Below are positions 25,669 through 34,205 of a DNA stretch of 41,453 bases, one piece after another. This DNA comes from Betaproteobacteria bacterium (GTDB lineage: Bacteria; Pseudomonadota; Gammaproteobacteria; Burkholderiales; Burkholderiaceae_C), in contig VGHR01000015.1 in NCBI GenBank assembly GCA_016868205.1, positions 1 through 41,453 of the forward strand. The letters run 5' to 3'. The position numbers and the translations under genes are program-made. How positions within the stretch are numbered: the first letter of the stretch is position 1; each line of letters starts with the position of its first letter. The notes beneath the pieces were generated by a model. That model was not told where the DNA came from, did not search any database, and saw only the letters and a list, made by a program, of their open reading frames with translations.

Positions 25669-26262
25669 CTACTGCGTCGGCTTGACGCCATTGGTGCTGA
25701 CCTGCACCCGGGCAGCGGTCAACTTGTCGCCCGCGCCGATCCGCGCGACGATGAAAATCGTCTCTCCGGGCTTGATGTCAGAGCGGCTACCCGGTGTGGA
25801 TTGCGACATCGGCGTGCCGGGCGGCACGAGGACCTTGACCGTGCCCGACTTGTAGTTGAGGACGAGTTCTGAGCCGTTGGCCAGCACCGCCTGCCCTTCC
25901 AAGGTCGCATTGGTCATGGTCGACCCTGCAACCAGATCGAAGGGCGTCAGGCCCAAGGGTGCTGTGGCGGGGATGGGCCGAACATCAATGGCCACTGTTG
26001 CGCCGTCTGCGCGCTTGATCGTGGTCACCCCCAGCACCATGCCAGGCTTGACCTCGGACAGACTGAAGGCCTTGGTACCCGAGACGTTGACCGCCTCGGG
26101 CAGTTCGACCTCGAGCGGCCCCGCGCCACGCGCGTCGACCCGGATCGTGCGACCGTCGAAACTGCTGACGGTGCCGCGGATGTTGACACTTTGCGGCGCC
26201 TGAGCGAGCACGCTGCCCATGAGGACGGCGAGCCAGCTCGCCAAGATGCGCGATCTATTCAT
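25669..26262 (-). CDS. Exported beta-barrel-like protein, DUF5666-type (197 aa)
   Basis: Residues 1-20 form a signal peptide (MNRSRILASWLAVLMGSVLAQA), so the product should be periplasmic or surface-exposed. The rest is repeated OB-like strands: VNIRGTVSSFDGRTIRVDARG, then KPGMVLGVTTI and later KPGETIFIVARIGAGDKLTAARVQVS. This G-V/T-beta-repeat pattern resembles DUF5666 proteins of unknown function; the assignment is tentative. ATG 26262 has a strong AGGAGG site. It follows the ccdB hairpin and may be transcribed on its own. Confidence 0.72.
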   Translation of the reverse strand: MNRSRILASWLAVLMGSVLAQAPQSVNIRGTVSSFDGRTIRVDARGAGPLEVELPEAVNVSGTKAFSLSEVKPGMVLGVTTIKRADGATVAIDVRPIPATAPLGLTPFDLVAGSTMTNATLEGQAVLANGSELVLNYKSGTVKVLVPPGTPMSQSTPGSRSDIKPGETIFIVARIGAGDKLTAARVQVSTNGVKPTQ

Positions 26263-26347
26263 GGTGGCCTCCTGGGTTGCGGACAGTGTACGCAAAGTGG
26301 GCCGTCGGGTGCCCGCGCCAGTGGCTGCGCGCGAGGCCCGAATTTGG

Positions 26348-26384
26348 GTGGCCCTGATCCGGGGCTAAAGCCCTCAGGGGCCAC
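26348..26384 (-). terminator. Large hairpin directly after ccdB
   Basis: GTGGCCCTGA (26348-26357) pairs with TCAGGGGCCAC (26374-26384) with one bulged base, and GGGC/GCCC pair inside. It begins at the base next to the ccdB stop. The minus strand continues CACCCAAATT, with no U-run, so it may act as a 3' stabiliser or a factor-dependent terminator. Confidence 0.45.
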
Positions 26385-26714
26385 TCAGCCCCAGCTGCGC
26401 GTGAGCACCTCATCGAGCGCATCGGCGATCGCCTGCCCCTGATCAGCCAAACTGCCCACATGCGCCCCCAGCTGGTCACAGGCCACCGACACCATGTCCA
26501 GCGGGTGTAGCACCAACGTCTGGCCCTTGATCTTGAAAACCGGATTCATGCGGGTGCCAGCCACTTTGGCCCCCGATGGCAAAGCCGAGCGCAAAATCAG
26601 CGGGACGACCACACGGCGACGGTAGCCATCGAACAGCGAAGACTGCACCACCACCACCATCGGCACGGTGGCACGCATCGGGCCAGGGTTCAAAAACACG
26701 TCGTATTGCGCCAT
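26385..26714 (-). CDS. ccdB: CcdB-family gyrase toxin (109 aa)
   Basis: Toxin of a type II toxin-antitoxin pair; F-plasmid CcdB poisons DNA gyrase. The start MAQYDVFLNPG, the strands FDGYRRRVVVPLIL and the helix QGQAIADALDEVLTRSWG match the CcdB fold. The final Trp-Gly fits the gyrase-contacting end of CcdB (Trp-Gly-Ile in F), though the last Ile is absent. I chose ATG 26714; a GTG at 26738 that overlaps the ccdA stop would add eight residues. It lies downstream of ccdA, the usual order. Confidence 0.88.
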   Translation of the reverse strand: MAQYDVFLNPGPMRATVPMVVVVQSSLFDGYRRRVVVPLILRSALPSGAKVAGTRMNPVFKIKGQTLVLHPLDMVSVACDQLGAHVGSLADQGQAIADALDEVLTRSWG

Positions 26715-26734
26715 GACCTGCTCGAGAGGCAAGC

Positions 26735-26980
26735 TCACAGGGTGGAATGCCCGTCGGCGTAAGAGCCCGACAAATCGTGCAGGGCGTTCCAGCCAGCCGC
26801 CGCCTGCTGCGCCTGCTGACGCAGTTGCTGCCGCCTCTGCCGCTCAGAGACGACATAGGACTGCAACAGCTCTTCCACCTTGGCCGACAAATTGCCGCAA
26901 TACCCACGGGACTCCTGGACCAGCGCCTCGTTCAGAGACAGGTTGATCGGTCTTTTTGCCTTCGATTGGGGGATAGACAT
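26735..26980 (-). CDS. ccdA: CcdA-family antitoxin (81 aa)
   Basis: Antitoxin and autorepressor. The ribbon-helix-helix N-terminus KRPINLSLNEALVQES binds DNA, and the acidic C-terminus GWNALHDLSGSYADGHSTL is the CcdB-wrapping tail. The tail keeps the SYAD core but has Gly where many CcdA proteins have Glu. ATG 26980 has GGAG about 10 nt upstream; the in-frame start 18 nt earlier is less supported. A candidate promoter with an overlapping inverted repeat lies just upstream. Confidence 0.87.
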   Translation of the reverse strand: MSIPQSKAKRPINLSLNEALVQESRGYCGNLSAKVEELLQSYVVSERQRRQQLRQQAQQAAAGWNALHDLSGSYADGHSTL

Positions 26981-27010
26981 GACGGACACTCCATTCAACC
27001 TGGGTCATGC

Positions 27011-27021
27011 GCATTGTATGC
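27011..27021 (-). promoter_or_regulatory. Candidate ccdAB promoter and operator
   Basis: On the minus strand TACAAT (27013-27018) is a good -10 element 32 nt before ccdA. It lies inside the inverted repeat GCAT-TGT-ATGC, a position where CcdA could bind and repress. No clear -35 is visible. Confidence 0.4.
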
Positions 27022-27195
27022 ACATCACGGATGGCCAATGGGCCGTGTCGATCACCGAAGGGACCTGAAGTCCACCGCGGTGATTTGTGAACGGCAGTCG
27101 TCTCGACCCGTGCGAATGGGAGGCCGGCGACTTGAGCGCGCCATGAAGCCTGGCCGCGCGCTGCGCACAGGGGTTTCCCTCGGGATGTAAATCGA

Positions 27196-27225
27196 TTGAC
27201 AGCGCGGCCGGCCCGACCGTGACTA
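27196..27225 (+). promoter_or_regulatory. Weak promoter candidate for the hyuAB operon
   Basis: A perfect -35 TTGACA (27196-27201) is followed after 18 bp by TGACTA (27220-27225), a poor -10. It is 40 bp ahead of the hyuA start. The remaining part of the gap between ccdA and hyuA shows no other clear element. Confidence 0.3.
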
Positions 27226-27264
27226 CGCTTGAGCCCGGTCAGACCGTTGCACAGCCCCAAACTC

Positions 27265-29379
27265 ATGCCTCCAACATCGCCCTTGCGCATCGCCGTCGAC
27301 ATCGGCGGCACCTTCACCGACATCGTGCTGCGCCGCGGTGCACAAAGCGCCACGGCCAAGCTGCTGACCACGCCGCAAGCACCCGAGCAGGCCATGATCG
27401 AGGGGATCTTGCAGGTGCTCGCCGAGGTGGGCGCCGAGCCGCGAGAGCTGGACTTGCTGGTCCACGGCACCACCTTGGCCACCAATGCGCTGATCGAGCG
27501 CAAAGGCGCGCCAACCGGCCTGATCACCAATAAAGGCTTTCGTGACGTGCTGGCCATTGGCGACGAAAAGCGCTTTGACCACTACGACCTCGACCTCGAA
27601 AAGCCACAGCCGCTGGTGCCACGCCACAGCCGCATCGGTGTGCGCGGACGCATGCGCGCCGACGGGCTTGAGCACGCACCGCTGGCCATGGACGATGTTG
27701 ACCGCGCCATCGACACCTTGCGCGAGCAGGGCGTGCAAGCACTGGCCATCGGACTGCTTCATGCTTACGCCAACCCGGCCCATGAGCAGGCGGTGGCCGA
27801 ACGGGTGCGCCAGCGTTGGCCGCAAGTGTCGGTCTGCTTGTCCAGCGAGGTCTGCCCGGAGATCCGCGAGTTCGAGCGCTTGACCACCACCGTGGCCAAC
27901 GCCTATGTGCAACCCCTGATGTCACGCTATCTGCAGGCGCTACAGCAAAGGCTGCAAGCCCTGGGCATGAACTGCCCGCTGTTTCTGGTGACCTCCGGCG
28001 GCGGGCTGACCACCCTGGATACGGCCAGCCGCTTTCCGATCCGGTTGGTCGAATCCGGACCGGCGGGCGGTGCCAGCCTGTCGGCGTGGCTGGCACGCAC
28101 GCTGGGGCTCAAGCACGCGCTGTCCTTTGACATGGGGGGCACCACCGCCAAGATCTGCTTCATCACGGAGGGTCGGGCCGAGCAGTCGCGCCGCTTCGAG
28201 GTGGCACGGGCCTGGAAGAACCTCAAGGGCAGCGGCTGGCCAGTGCGCATCCCGGTCACCGAAATGGTGGAGATCGGCGCTGGCGGCGGCTCCATCGGCC
28301 GTCTGGACCGGCTCGGCCGCATCACCATGGGCCCCGACAGCGCCGGCGCATTGCCCGGACCGGTCTGCTACGGGCGCGGCGGGAAGCAACCCACCGTGAC
28401 CGACGCGCAGCTTTTGCTGGCGCGGCTCGACCCGCTGCACTTTGCCGGCGGCCACCTGCAGCTCGATGCGGCTGCGGCGCACAACTGCGTCGACGATGCA
28501 CTGGCTCGGCCGCAGTCGCTCGACGTGTCCTGGGCGGCCAGCGGCATGATCGAGATCGTGGAAGAGAACATGGCCAACGCAGCCCGGGTGCACGCCATCG
28601 AGCGCGGCCAGACCACCGAGCAGTGCACCCTGATCGCCTTCGGTGGCGCAGCCCCCCTGCACGCGGGCTCAATGGCACGCCGCCTGGGCATGACCCGGGT
28701 GGTGATCCCCAAGGATGCGGGCGTCGGCTCGGCGGTGGGTTTCCTGCTCTCGCCGCTGGCCTTCGAGCTGGTGCGCAGCCTCTATATGGACGAGACCGCG
28801 CTCGAGTTGAGCCACATCAATGGCCTGCTCAATGAGCTGCAGGGGCAAGCATCGGCCATCGTGCGCGCCGGCGCGCCGACGGCGGCGGTGCTGATCCGCC
28901 GCTGGGTCGATGTGCGCTATCGCGGTCAGGGCCATGAGCTGAGCATTGAGTTGCCGGCCGGTGAGCTGGGCGGCCAAGCCATGGCTGACTTGCGCGAGGA
29001 CTTCGAGCGCCGCTACGAGCGTCAGTACGGCCTGCGCATCCCCGGGGTGGCGCTGGAGTTTTTGAGCTGGACGATGTCCGCCAGTGCCGAAGGCAGTGCC
29101 GAGCCATCTGCTGTGCCCGCCGCCTGCACCGCCACAGCGGCCCAGCGGCTGGGTCAGCGCGCGGTGTTTGACCCCCAATCAGGCCAGTGGCTGGTGCATG
29201 CGATCTACGAGCGCGAGGCGCTGAGCGCCGGTGCCTGGCTGGTCGGGCCAGCGCTGGTGACCGAAGCGCAGACCACCACCGTGGTGCCTGCCGGCTGGCG
29301 CGCCAGCCTCGATGGTCTGGGCCATCTGCACCTGGTCCGCAGCGATGCATCGGACGCCCGACCCTCAGGAGCCCTGTGA
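27265..29379 (+). CDS. hyuA: Hydantoinase/oxoprolinase-family subunit A (704 aa)
   Basis: ATP-binding subunit of the HyuA/HyuB family, which includes N-methylhydantoinase, 5-oxoprolinase and acetone/acetophenone carboxylases. The ASKHA-type phosphate loop RIAVDIGGTFTDIVL is at the N-terminus and a second, FDMGGTTAKICFI, in the middle; LVHGTTLATNALIERKG and EIGAGGGSIGRLD are further family motifs. ATG 27265 was chosen over an upstream TTG because it directly precedes the conserved strand. It is followed 2 nt later by hyuB. Whether it hydrolyses a lactam or carboxylates a ketone cannot be decided from sequence. Confidence 0.92.
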   Translation: MPPTSPLRIAVDIGGTFTDIVLRRGAQSATAKLLTTPQAPEQAMIEGILQVLAEVGAEPRELDLLVHGTTLATNALIERKGAPTGLITNKGFRDVLAIGDEKRFDHYDLDLEKPQPLVPRHSRIGVRGRMRADGLEHAPLAMDDVDRAIDTLREQGVQALAIGLLHAYANPAHEQAVAERVRQRWPQVSVCLSSEVCPEIREFERLTTTVANAYVQPLMSRYLQALQQRLQALGMNCPLFLVTSGGGLTTLDTASRFPIRLVESGPAGGASLSAWLARTLGLKHALSFDMGGTTAKICFITEGRAEQSRRFEVARAWKNLKGSGWPVRIPVTEMVEIGAGGGSIGRLDRLGRITMGPDSAGALPGPVCYGRGGKQPTVTDAQLLLARLDPLHFAGGHLQLDAAAAHNCVDDALARPQSLDVSWAASGMIEIVEENMANAARVHAIERGQTTEQCTLIAFGGAAPLHAGSMARRLGMTRVVIPKDAGVGSAVGFLLSPLAFELVRSLYMDETALELSHINGLLNELQGQASAIVRAGAPTAAVLIRRWVDVRYRGQGHELSIELPAGELGGQAMADLREDFERRYERQYGLRIPGVALEFLSWTMSASAEGSAEPSAVPAACTATAAQRLGQRAVFDPQSGQWLVHAIYEREALSAGAWLVGPALVTEAQTTTVVPAGWRASLDGLGHLHLVRSDASDARPSGAL

Positions 29380-29381
29380 CC

Positions 29382-31052
29382 ATGAACGCCTCTGCCCCGC
29401 CCGCCCAGCCCGCTGCTGCCGCCGCCTCGGACGTCGACGATCAGGGCCTGCGCGTCAAGCGCCAGGTGATGTGGAACCGCTTGATCTCGGTGGTGGAAGA
29501 GGGCGCCCAGGTGCTGCTCAAGACCGCCTTCGGCGCGGTCACCCGCGAGGCCGGTGACCTGTCGGTGGGCGTCTACGACCGCCAGGGCCGGATGGTGGCG
29601 CAAGCGGTCACTGGCACGCCTGGGCACGTCAACACCATGGCCATGGCCGTCGGCCACTTCCTGGAGCGCTTTCCTCTGGAGTCGCTGCACCCGGACGATG
29701 TGCTGGTGACCAACGACCCCTGGATGGGAACCGGCCACCTGTTCGACTTTGTGGTGGTCACGCCGGTCTTCCACCAGGAGCGCGCGGTCGCGCTGATCGC
29801 ATCGACCTGCCATGTGATCGACATTGGCGGACGCGGCTTTACCGCCGAGGCGCTGTCGGTCTATGAAGAAGGGCTGTGGGTGCCCCACCTCAAGCTGTTC
29901 GACGCCGGCCAGCTGAACCAGACCTTGTTGGCCTTGCTGGAGCGCAATGTGCGCGAGCCACTGCAGACCCGCGGCGACCTGATGTCGCTGGTCTCATGCA
30001 ACAAGGCGGCCACGCAGCGCCTCCAAGGCTTGATGGACGAGTTTGCGTTGGCAGACCTTCAGTCCCTGTCGGACTACATCATCGACACCTCGGCGCAGGC
30101 CATGCACCAAGCCATTGCAGCCTTGCCCAACGGTCAATGGCGTCACAGCATGCGCATCGACGGCAACGGCGAGCCGGTGGACCTGGTGGCTACGCTGAGC
30201 ATCGACGGCGACAAACTGTACGTGGACTATGCCGGCTCGTCGGCAGTGTCGCGCTCGGGCATCAACTCGCCCAAGTGCTACACCGACGCCTATTCGGTCT
30301 TCGGTATCAAGTGCGTGATCGCCCCAGATATTCCCAACAACGCCGGTTCGCTGTCGGCCATCGAGGTCAGGGCCGAGACCGGCTCCATCGTGCACCCACT
30401 GCCCCCAGCGCCGGTGACGGCACGCCATGTGATCGGGCAGATGCTGCCCGACCTGATGTTTGGCTGCCTGCAGCAGCCCTGCGAAGCGCAGGTCAGTGCC
30501 GAGGGTGCGGGCAGCATCTGGGTGCTGGCCATGTCGGGCGAAAGCGCTGGTGGGCGCTACCAAACCATGAGCTTGGGCATCGGCGGCATGGGCGCCAGGC
30601 CCGGCAAGGACGGGCTGTCGTGTACCGCCTTTCCCAGTGGGGTAGGCAGCATTCCGGTGGAGGTGACCGAGGCCAGCGCCCCGCTGCTTTTTCTTCGCCG
30701 CCAGTACCTGCCCGGCAGCGGCGGCGACGGCCAGTTTCGCGGCGGGCTGGGCAGCGAGATCGAGATCACCCACCGCGACGGCGGCAGCTTCCGTGTTTCG
30801 GCAGCCACCTTTGATCGACGCATCTTCCCGGCGCGCGGCCGCTACGGCGGTGGCGACGGGCAGGTCGGCGCCTGCCGCATCAGCAATGGCACGGTGATCC
30901 TGGACAAGGGCGTGCATGAGGTGCCCGCGGGCTGCAGCCTGCTGCTGCAACTGCCCGGCGGCGGCGGCTACGGTGACCCCGCCGCTCGCGCGCCGGACGC
31001 TCTGGCCAGTGACTTGGCAGAAGGCCTGCACCAAAAGCGAAGCGCAAAATAG
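29382..31052 (+). CDS. hyuB: Hydantoinase/oxoprolinase-family subunit B (556 aa)
   Basis: Partner subunit of HyuA. Typical motifs are TGTPGHVNTMAMAV, DVLVTNDPWMGTGHLFDFVVVTPVF, HVIDIGGRG and the glycine-rich C-terminus RGGLGSEIEITHRDGG ... LPGGGGYGDP. Length matches the family. With HyuA it forms the ATP-dependent enzyme; the next gene, 48 nt downstream, is the reductase-Rid fusion, so a keto, imine or lactam intermediate may be shared between them. Confidence 0.93.
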   Translation: MNASAPPAQPAAAAASDVDDQGLRVKRQVMWNRLISVVEEGAQVLLKTAFGAVTREAGDLSVGVYDRQGRMVAQAVTGTPGHVNTMAMAVGHFLERFPLESLHPDDVLVTNDPWMGTGHLFDFVVVTPVFHQERAVALIASTCHVIDIGGRGFTAEALSVYEEGLWVPHLKLFDAGQLNQTLLALLERNVREPLQTRGDLMSLVSCNKAATQRLQGLMDEFALADLQSLSDYIIDTSAQAMHQAIAALPNGQWRHSMRIDGNGEPVDLVATLSIDGDKLYVDYAGSSAVSRSGINSPKCYTDAYSVFGIKCVIAPDIPNNAGSLSAIEVRAETGSIVHPLPPAPVTARHVIGQMLPDLMFGCLQQPCEAQVSAEGAGSIWVLAMSGESAGGRYQTMSLGIGGMGARPGKDGLSCTAFPSGVGSIPVEVTEASAPLLFLRRQYLPGSGGDGQFRGGLGSEIEITHRDGGSFRVSAATFDRRIFPARGRYGGGDGQVGACRISNGTVILDKGVHEVPAGCSLLLQLPGGGGYGDPAARAPDALASDLAEGLHQKRSAK

Positions 31053-31100
31053 CGCTACCGCACGCGGCCAGAATCCACCTTCCCCTAAAGCACCTTGTCC

Positions 31101-32957
31101 ATGAGCACTCCCCCACTGCAACCCGATCGCATCGAACTGGCCCCCGGACTGCAGGTACCACGCCTGATCACCGGCCTGTGGCAGGTGGCCGACATGGAAC
31201 GCGACGGACAGCCGCTGCCGCTTGAGCGCGCGGCCCAGGATCTGGCCGACTATGCGCGGGCCGGCTTCGACGCCTTCGACATGGCCGATCACTACGGTAG
31301 CGCCGAGCTGATCACCGGCCGCTTCCTGAAAGACTGGCGCGGCCCGCGGCCGGCCCATGCCTTTACCAAATGGTGCCCCGAGCCGCAAGAGATGAGCGCT
31401 GAGCGGGTGCAGGCCGGCATTGACGAACGGCGCAGCCGACTTGGCGTGGAGCGCCTGGATCTGCTGCAGTTTCACTGGTGGGACTACACCCATCCGGGCT
31501 ATATCGACGGCATCGAGCAACTGATGCGCCTGCGCGAGCGGGGTCAGATCCGGCACCTGGGAGTGACCAACTTCGACACCGACCACCTGCGCCTGCTGCG
31601 CCGGCAGGGCGCGCCCATCGTCACCAACCAGGTCTCGCTGTCCCTGCTCGACCGCCGCGCCACCGGCCGCATGAGCGCCCTGTGCCAGGCCGAAGGCATG
31701 CAGTTGCTGGCTTACGGCACTTTGGCAGGTGGCTTCTTGAGCGAGCGATGGCTGGGCAAAAGCGAGCCCGACAGCGTGGCCGACTGGAGCAAGTCCAAAT
31801 ACCGGCGCTTCATCGACGCCATAGGCGGCTGGGCCGCCTTCCAGGGCGTGCTGCAGGCGGCGCACACCATCGGCCGCAAGCATGGCGTATCGATCGCCGC
31901 CGTTTCGCTACGCTGGGTGTTGGAGCAACCGGCGGTGGGGGCGGCGATCGTCGGCGCCCGTCTGGGCGAGAGCGAGCACCGCGCCGGCAACCTGTCGGTG
32001 TTCGGCTTTGCGCTGGATGACCAGGACCACGCGCTGCTCAATGCCGCCTTTGCCCAGACCTGCGACCTGCCCGGTGACTGCGGCGACGAATACCGCAAGC
32101 CGCCCTTCCTGACCGCCTCGGGCGACCTGAGCCACCATCTGGAGCAACTGCAGCGGCCCTACAAGGCGCAGCCAGTGGCCGGGCTGGCCGAGCGCAGCCG
32201 GGTGGCAACCGGCAGCCAGTGGGAGCAAATCGGCGGCTACTCGCGTGCGGTGCGCCAGGGCTCGCGCATCCTGGTCAGCGGCACCACCGCCACCCATGGT
32301 GCGGGCCAGGTGGTGGCCCCGGGCGATGCGCAGGCACAGACGGTCTACATCCTCGACAAAATTGCAGCCAGCCTGCAAGCCCTGGGCGCCGAACTTGCAC
32401 ACGTGGTGCGCACCCGGATCTACCTGCGCGACATCGAGGCTTGGCAGGGGCCGACCGAGGTCCACGGACGGGTGTTTGCCGATATACGCCCGGCCAATAC
32501 CCTACTGGCTGTCGCGCAACTGGTGGGGAACTACGAGGTCGAGATCGAGGCCGAAGCCGAAGTGCCGCCGGCGGCGCGCCGCTTCATCAGTAGCGGCTCA
32601 CCCTATGAAGCCATGGCCGGCTATAGCCGAGCGGTCGTCGAGGGCCCGTGGGCCTTTGTTTCGGGCACCGTCGGGGTGGACATGGCCACCGGGCAGTGGC
32701 CAAGCAGCACCGGCGAGCAGGCCGAGCGCGCCATCGACACCATCGACTCGGCCTTGCAGCAAGCGGGCATGAGCCTGCTGGATGTACTGCAGGTGAAGGT
32801 GCATGTGGCCGACCGCGCCGATGTGGCTGTGGTCAGCGACGTGATCCGCGAGCGCTTTGGCCCGGCCCGCCCCACCAACATCACCCTGTGTACGCCCATG
32901 GCGCTGCCCGAATGCCGGGTGGAGATCGAGGTCACCGCCAAGCGGCGCGCGGTCTGA
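31101..32957 (+). CDS. Aldo/keto reductase - Rid - Rid three-domain fusion (618 aa)
   Basis: One open frame with three domains. Residues 1-330 are an aldo/keto reductase with tetrad Asp60, Tyr65, Lys90 and His125 (QFHWWDY). Residues about 374-490 and 502-616 are two YjgF/YER057c/UK114 (Rid) domains, each with the pattern VSGTTA/VSGTVG, a central helix (KIAASLQALG / TIDSALQQAG) and the closing strand VEIEAEA/VEIEVTA. The archetypal RidA arginine that holds substrate carboxylates is Asn466 and Asn593 here, so these belong to other Rid subfamilies. No frameshift or internal start suggests separate genes. It follows hyuB by 48 nt, so a reduction coupled to enamine/imine handling is inferred. Confidence 0.93.
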   Translation: MSTPPLQPDRIELAPGLQVPRLITGLWQVADMERDGQPLPLERAAQDLADYARAGFDAFDMADHYGSAELITGRFLKDWRGPRPAHAFTKWCPEPQEMSAERVQAGIDERRSRLGVERLDLLQFHWWDYTHPGYIDGIEQLMRLRERGQIRHLGVTNFDTDHLRLLRRQGAPIVTNQVSLSLLDRRATGRMSALCQAEGMQLLAYGTLAGGFLSERWLGKSEPDSVADWSKSKYRRFIDAIGGWAAFQGVLQAAHTIGRKHGVSIAAVSLRWVLEQPAVGAAIVGARLGESEHRAGNLSVFGFALDDQDHALLNAAFAQTCDLPGDCGDEYRKPPFLTASGDLSHHLEQLQRPYKAQPVAGLAERSRVATGSQWEQIGGYSRAVRQGSRILVSGTTATHGAGQVVAPGDAQAQTVYILDKIAASLQALGAELAHVVRTRIYLRDIEAWQGPTEVHGRVFADIRPANTLLAVAQLVGNYEVEIEAEAEVPPAARRFISSGSPYEAMAGYSRAVVEGPWAFVSGTVGVDMATGQWPSSTGEQAERAIDTIDSALQQAGMSLLDVLQVKVHVADRADVAVVSDVIRERFGPARPTNITLCTPMALPECRVEIEVTAKRRAV

Positions 32958-32977
32958 GTCAGTGTGTACTCAGACCG
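32950..32977. terminator. 9-bp hairpin spanning two convergent stop codons
   Basis: CGGTCTGAG (32950-32958) pairs perfectly with CTCAGACCG (32969-32977) around a 10-nt loop. It contains the stop of the fusion gene and the stop of convergent kynU. No U-run follows in either direction; a bidirectional end structure is likely. Confidence 0.5.
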
Positions 32978-34205
32978 AAACCTTGGCAAAACGCGGCTCT
33001 TGCCAGACGCCGCTTTCCATCACATGGACCAAGCGGTCAACCGCGGTCCATACATCCACATGGCTGAGCGCCATCGGCGACAGGCCAAAGCGGATTGAAT
33101 CGGGCTTGCGAAAAGAGCTGACCACCCCGTGGGCGAGCAAGGCCTCGGTCACGCTGCCCGCGCCCGGGTGACTGAAGGTCAGGTGGCCCCCGCGCTGAGA
33201 ATAATCGAGCGGCGAGGTGACCTTGACACCGAGCACCGCGCACCGCTCTTGCAACAGCTGCACCAGCAACTCTGACAGCGACCGGTGCTTGGCACCAAGA
33301 TCCTCCGGCTTGATCAGCTTCCACAGGTCGGCCGCCGCCGACATGGCCTGATTGGCCAGGATCGAGGGCGAGCCGTTGAGATGCCGGCGCACGCCAGCCA
33401 GGGGCTCATAGGTGGGTGCAAAGGCGAACACATCCTGATGGCCCATCCAGCCGGCGATCACCGGCCAGTCTTTTTCCTGATGCTCAGGTTTGACATACAG
33501 CCAGGCCGGCGCGCCAGGTCCGCCGCACAGGTACTTGTAGCCGCAGCCGACCGCAAAGTCCGCTCCGTCAGCCTCCAGGGCCACCTCAATGGCGCCGGCG
33601 GCGTGCGAGAGGTCCCAGAAGGCCAGGGCGCCGTGTTCATGAACCAGGGCGCTGGTCTGACGCATCGGCCAGCGGTAACTGCTGCGGTAGTCCACATGGC
33701 TGAGATAGACCACGCCGACATCGGGGCCCAGGGCCGAGGGCAGTTCATCGGGGTGGTCGATCAGGCGCAGCTGCAGCTTGCCGCCCAGAAAATGCGCCAG
33801 CCCCTCGGCAATGTAGACATCGGTGGGAAAGTTGTAGCGCTCGGTGACAATGACCGGCCGCTGCGGCTGCAGCTTGCAGGCATAGGCCAGCAGCTTGAAC
33901 AGGTTGACCGAGGTGTTGTCGCTGAAGATCACATCCTGGGGCCGCGCACCGAGCAGGTGCGACAAAGCCTCGCCCAGCAGCCAGGGCTTTTCCATCCAAT
34001 CGAAATAACTCCAGCCGCGCCGGCGCGCATCGCGCCAGCCGCGCGTCATCAACTCCTGCACCCGCTGCGGCGCATCGGCCGGCATCGCGCCGACGGAATT
34101 GCCATCCAGGTAGATGGTGTCCTCGCTGGGCTGCGCGAAACGCGCCCGCAAATGGGCCAGCGGGTCGCGGGCGTCGAGTTCCTGGCAGTGCGACAAGGTG
34201 ATCAT
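32970..34205 (-). CDS. kynU: Kynureninase (411 aa)
   Basis: PLP enzyme that cleaves kynurenine to anthranilate and alanine. Family features in order: YLDGNSVGAMP (32-42), VIFSDNTSVNLFKLL, YLSHVDYRSSYRWPM, AFWDLSHAAGA (195-205) and the PLP-lysine segment CGYKYLCGGPG with Lys224. Length is normal. ATG 34205 overlaps the preceding gene's stop (ATGA). It is the last gene of the minus-strand operon that begins with an arylformamidase-like hydrolase and an ABC importer, and no tryptophan dioxygenase is present in the window. Confidence 0.94.
   Translation of the reverse strand: MITLSHCQELDARDPLAHLRARFAQPSEDTIYLDGNSVGAMPADAPQRVQELMTRGWRDARRRGWSYFDWMEKPWLLGEALSHLLGARPQDVIFSDNTSVNLFKLLAYACKLQPQRPVIVTERYNFPTDVYIAEGLAHFLGGKLQLRLIDHPDELPSALGPDVGVVYLSHVDYRSSYRWPMRQTSALVHEHGALAFWDLSHAAGAIEVALEADGADFAVGCGYKYLCGGPGAPAWLYVKPEHQEKDWPVIAGWMGHQDVFAFAPTYEPLAGVRRHLNGSPSILANQAMSAAADLWKLIKPEDLGAKHRSLSELLVQLLQERCAVLGVKVTSPLDYSQRGGHLTFSHPGAGSVTEALLAHGVVSSFRKPDSIRFGLSPMALSHVDVWTAVDRLVHVMESGVWQEPRFAKVSV

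Noticed and set aside
29994..31883. 629-codon open frame on the minus strand opposite hyuB and the fusion gene
   Set aside because: It is antisense to two clear family members and its translation is low-complexity Gly/Ala/Val/His text with no recognisable motif, as expected for shadow frames in GC-rich DNA.
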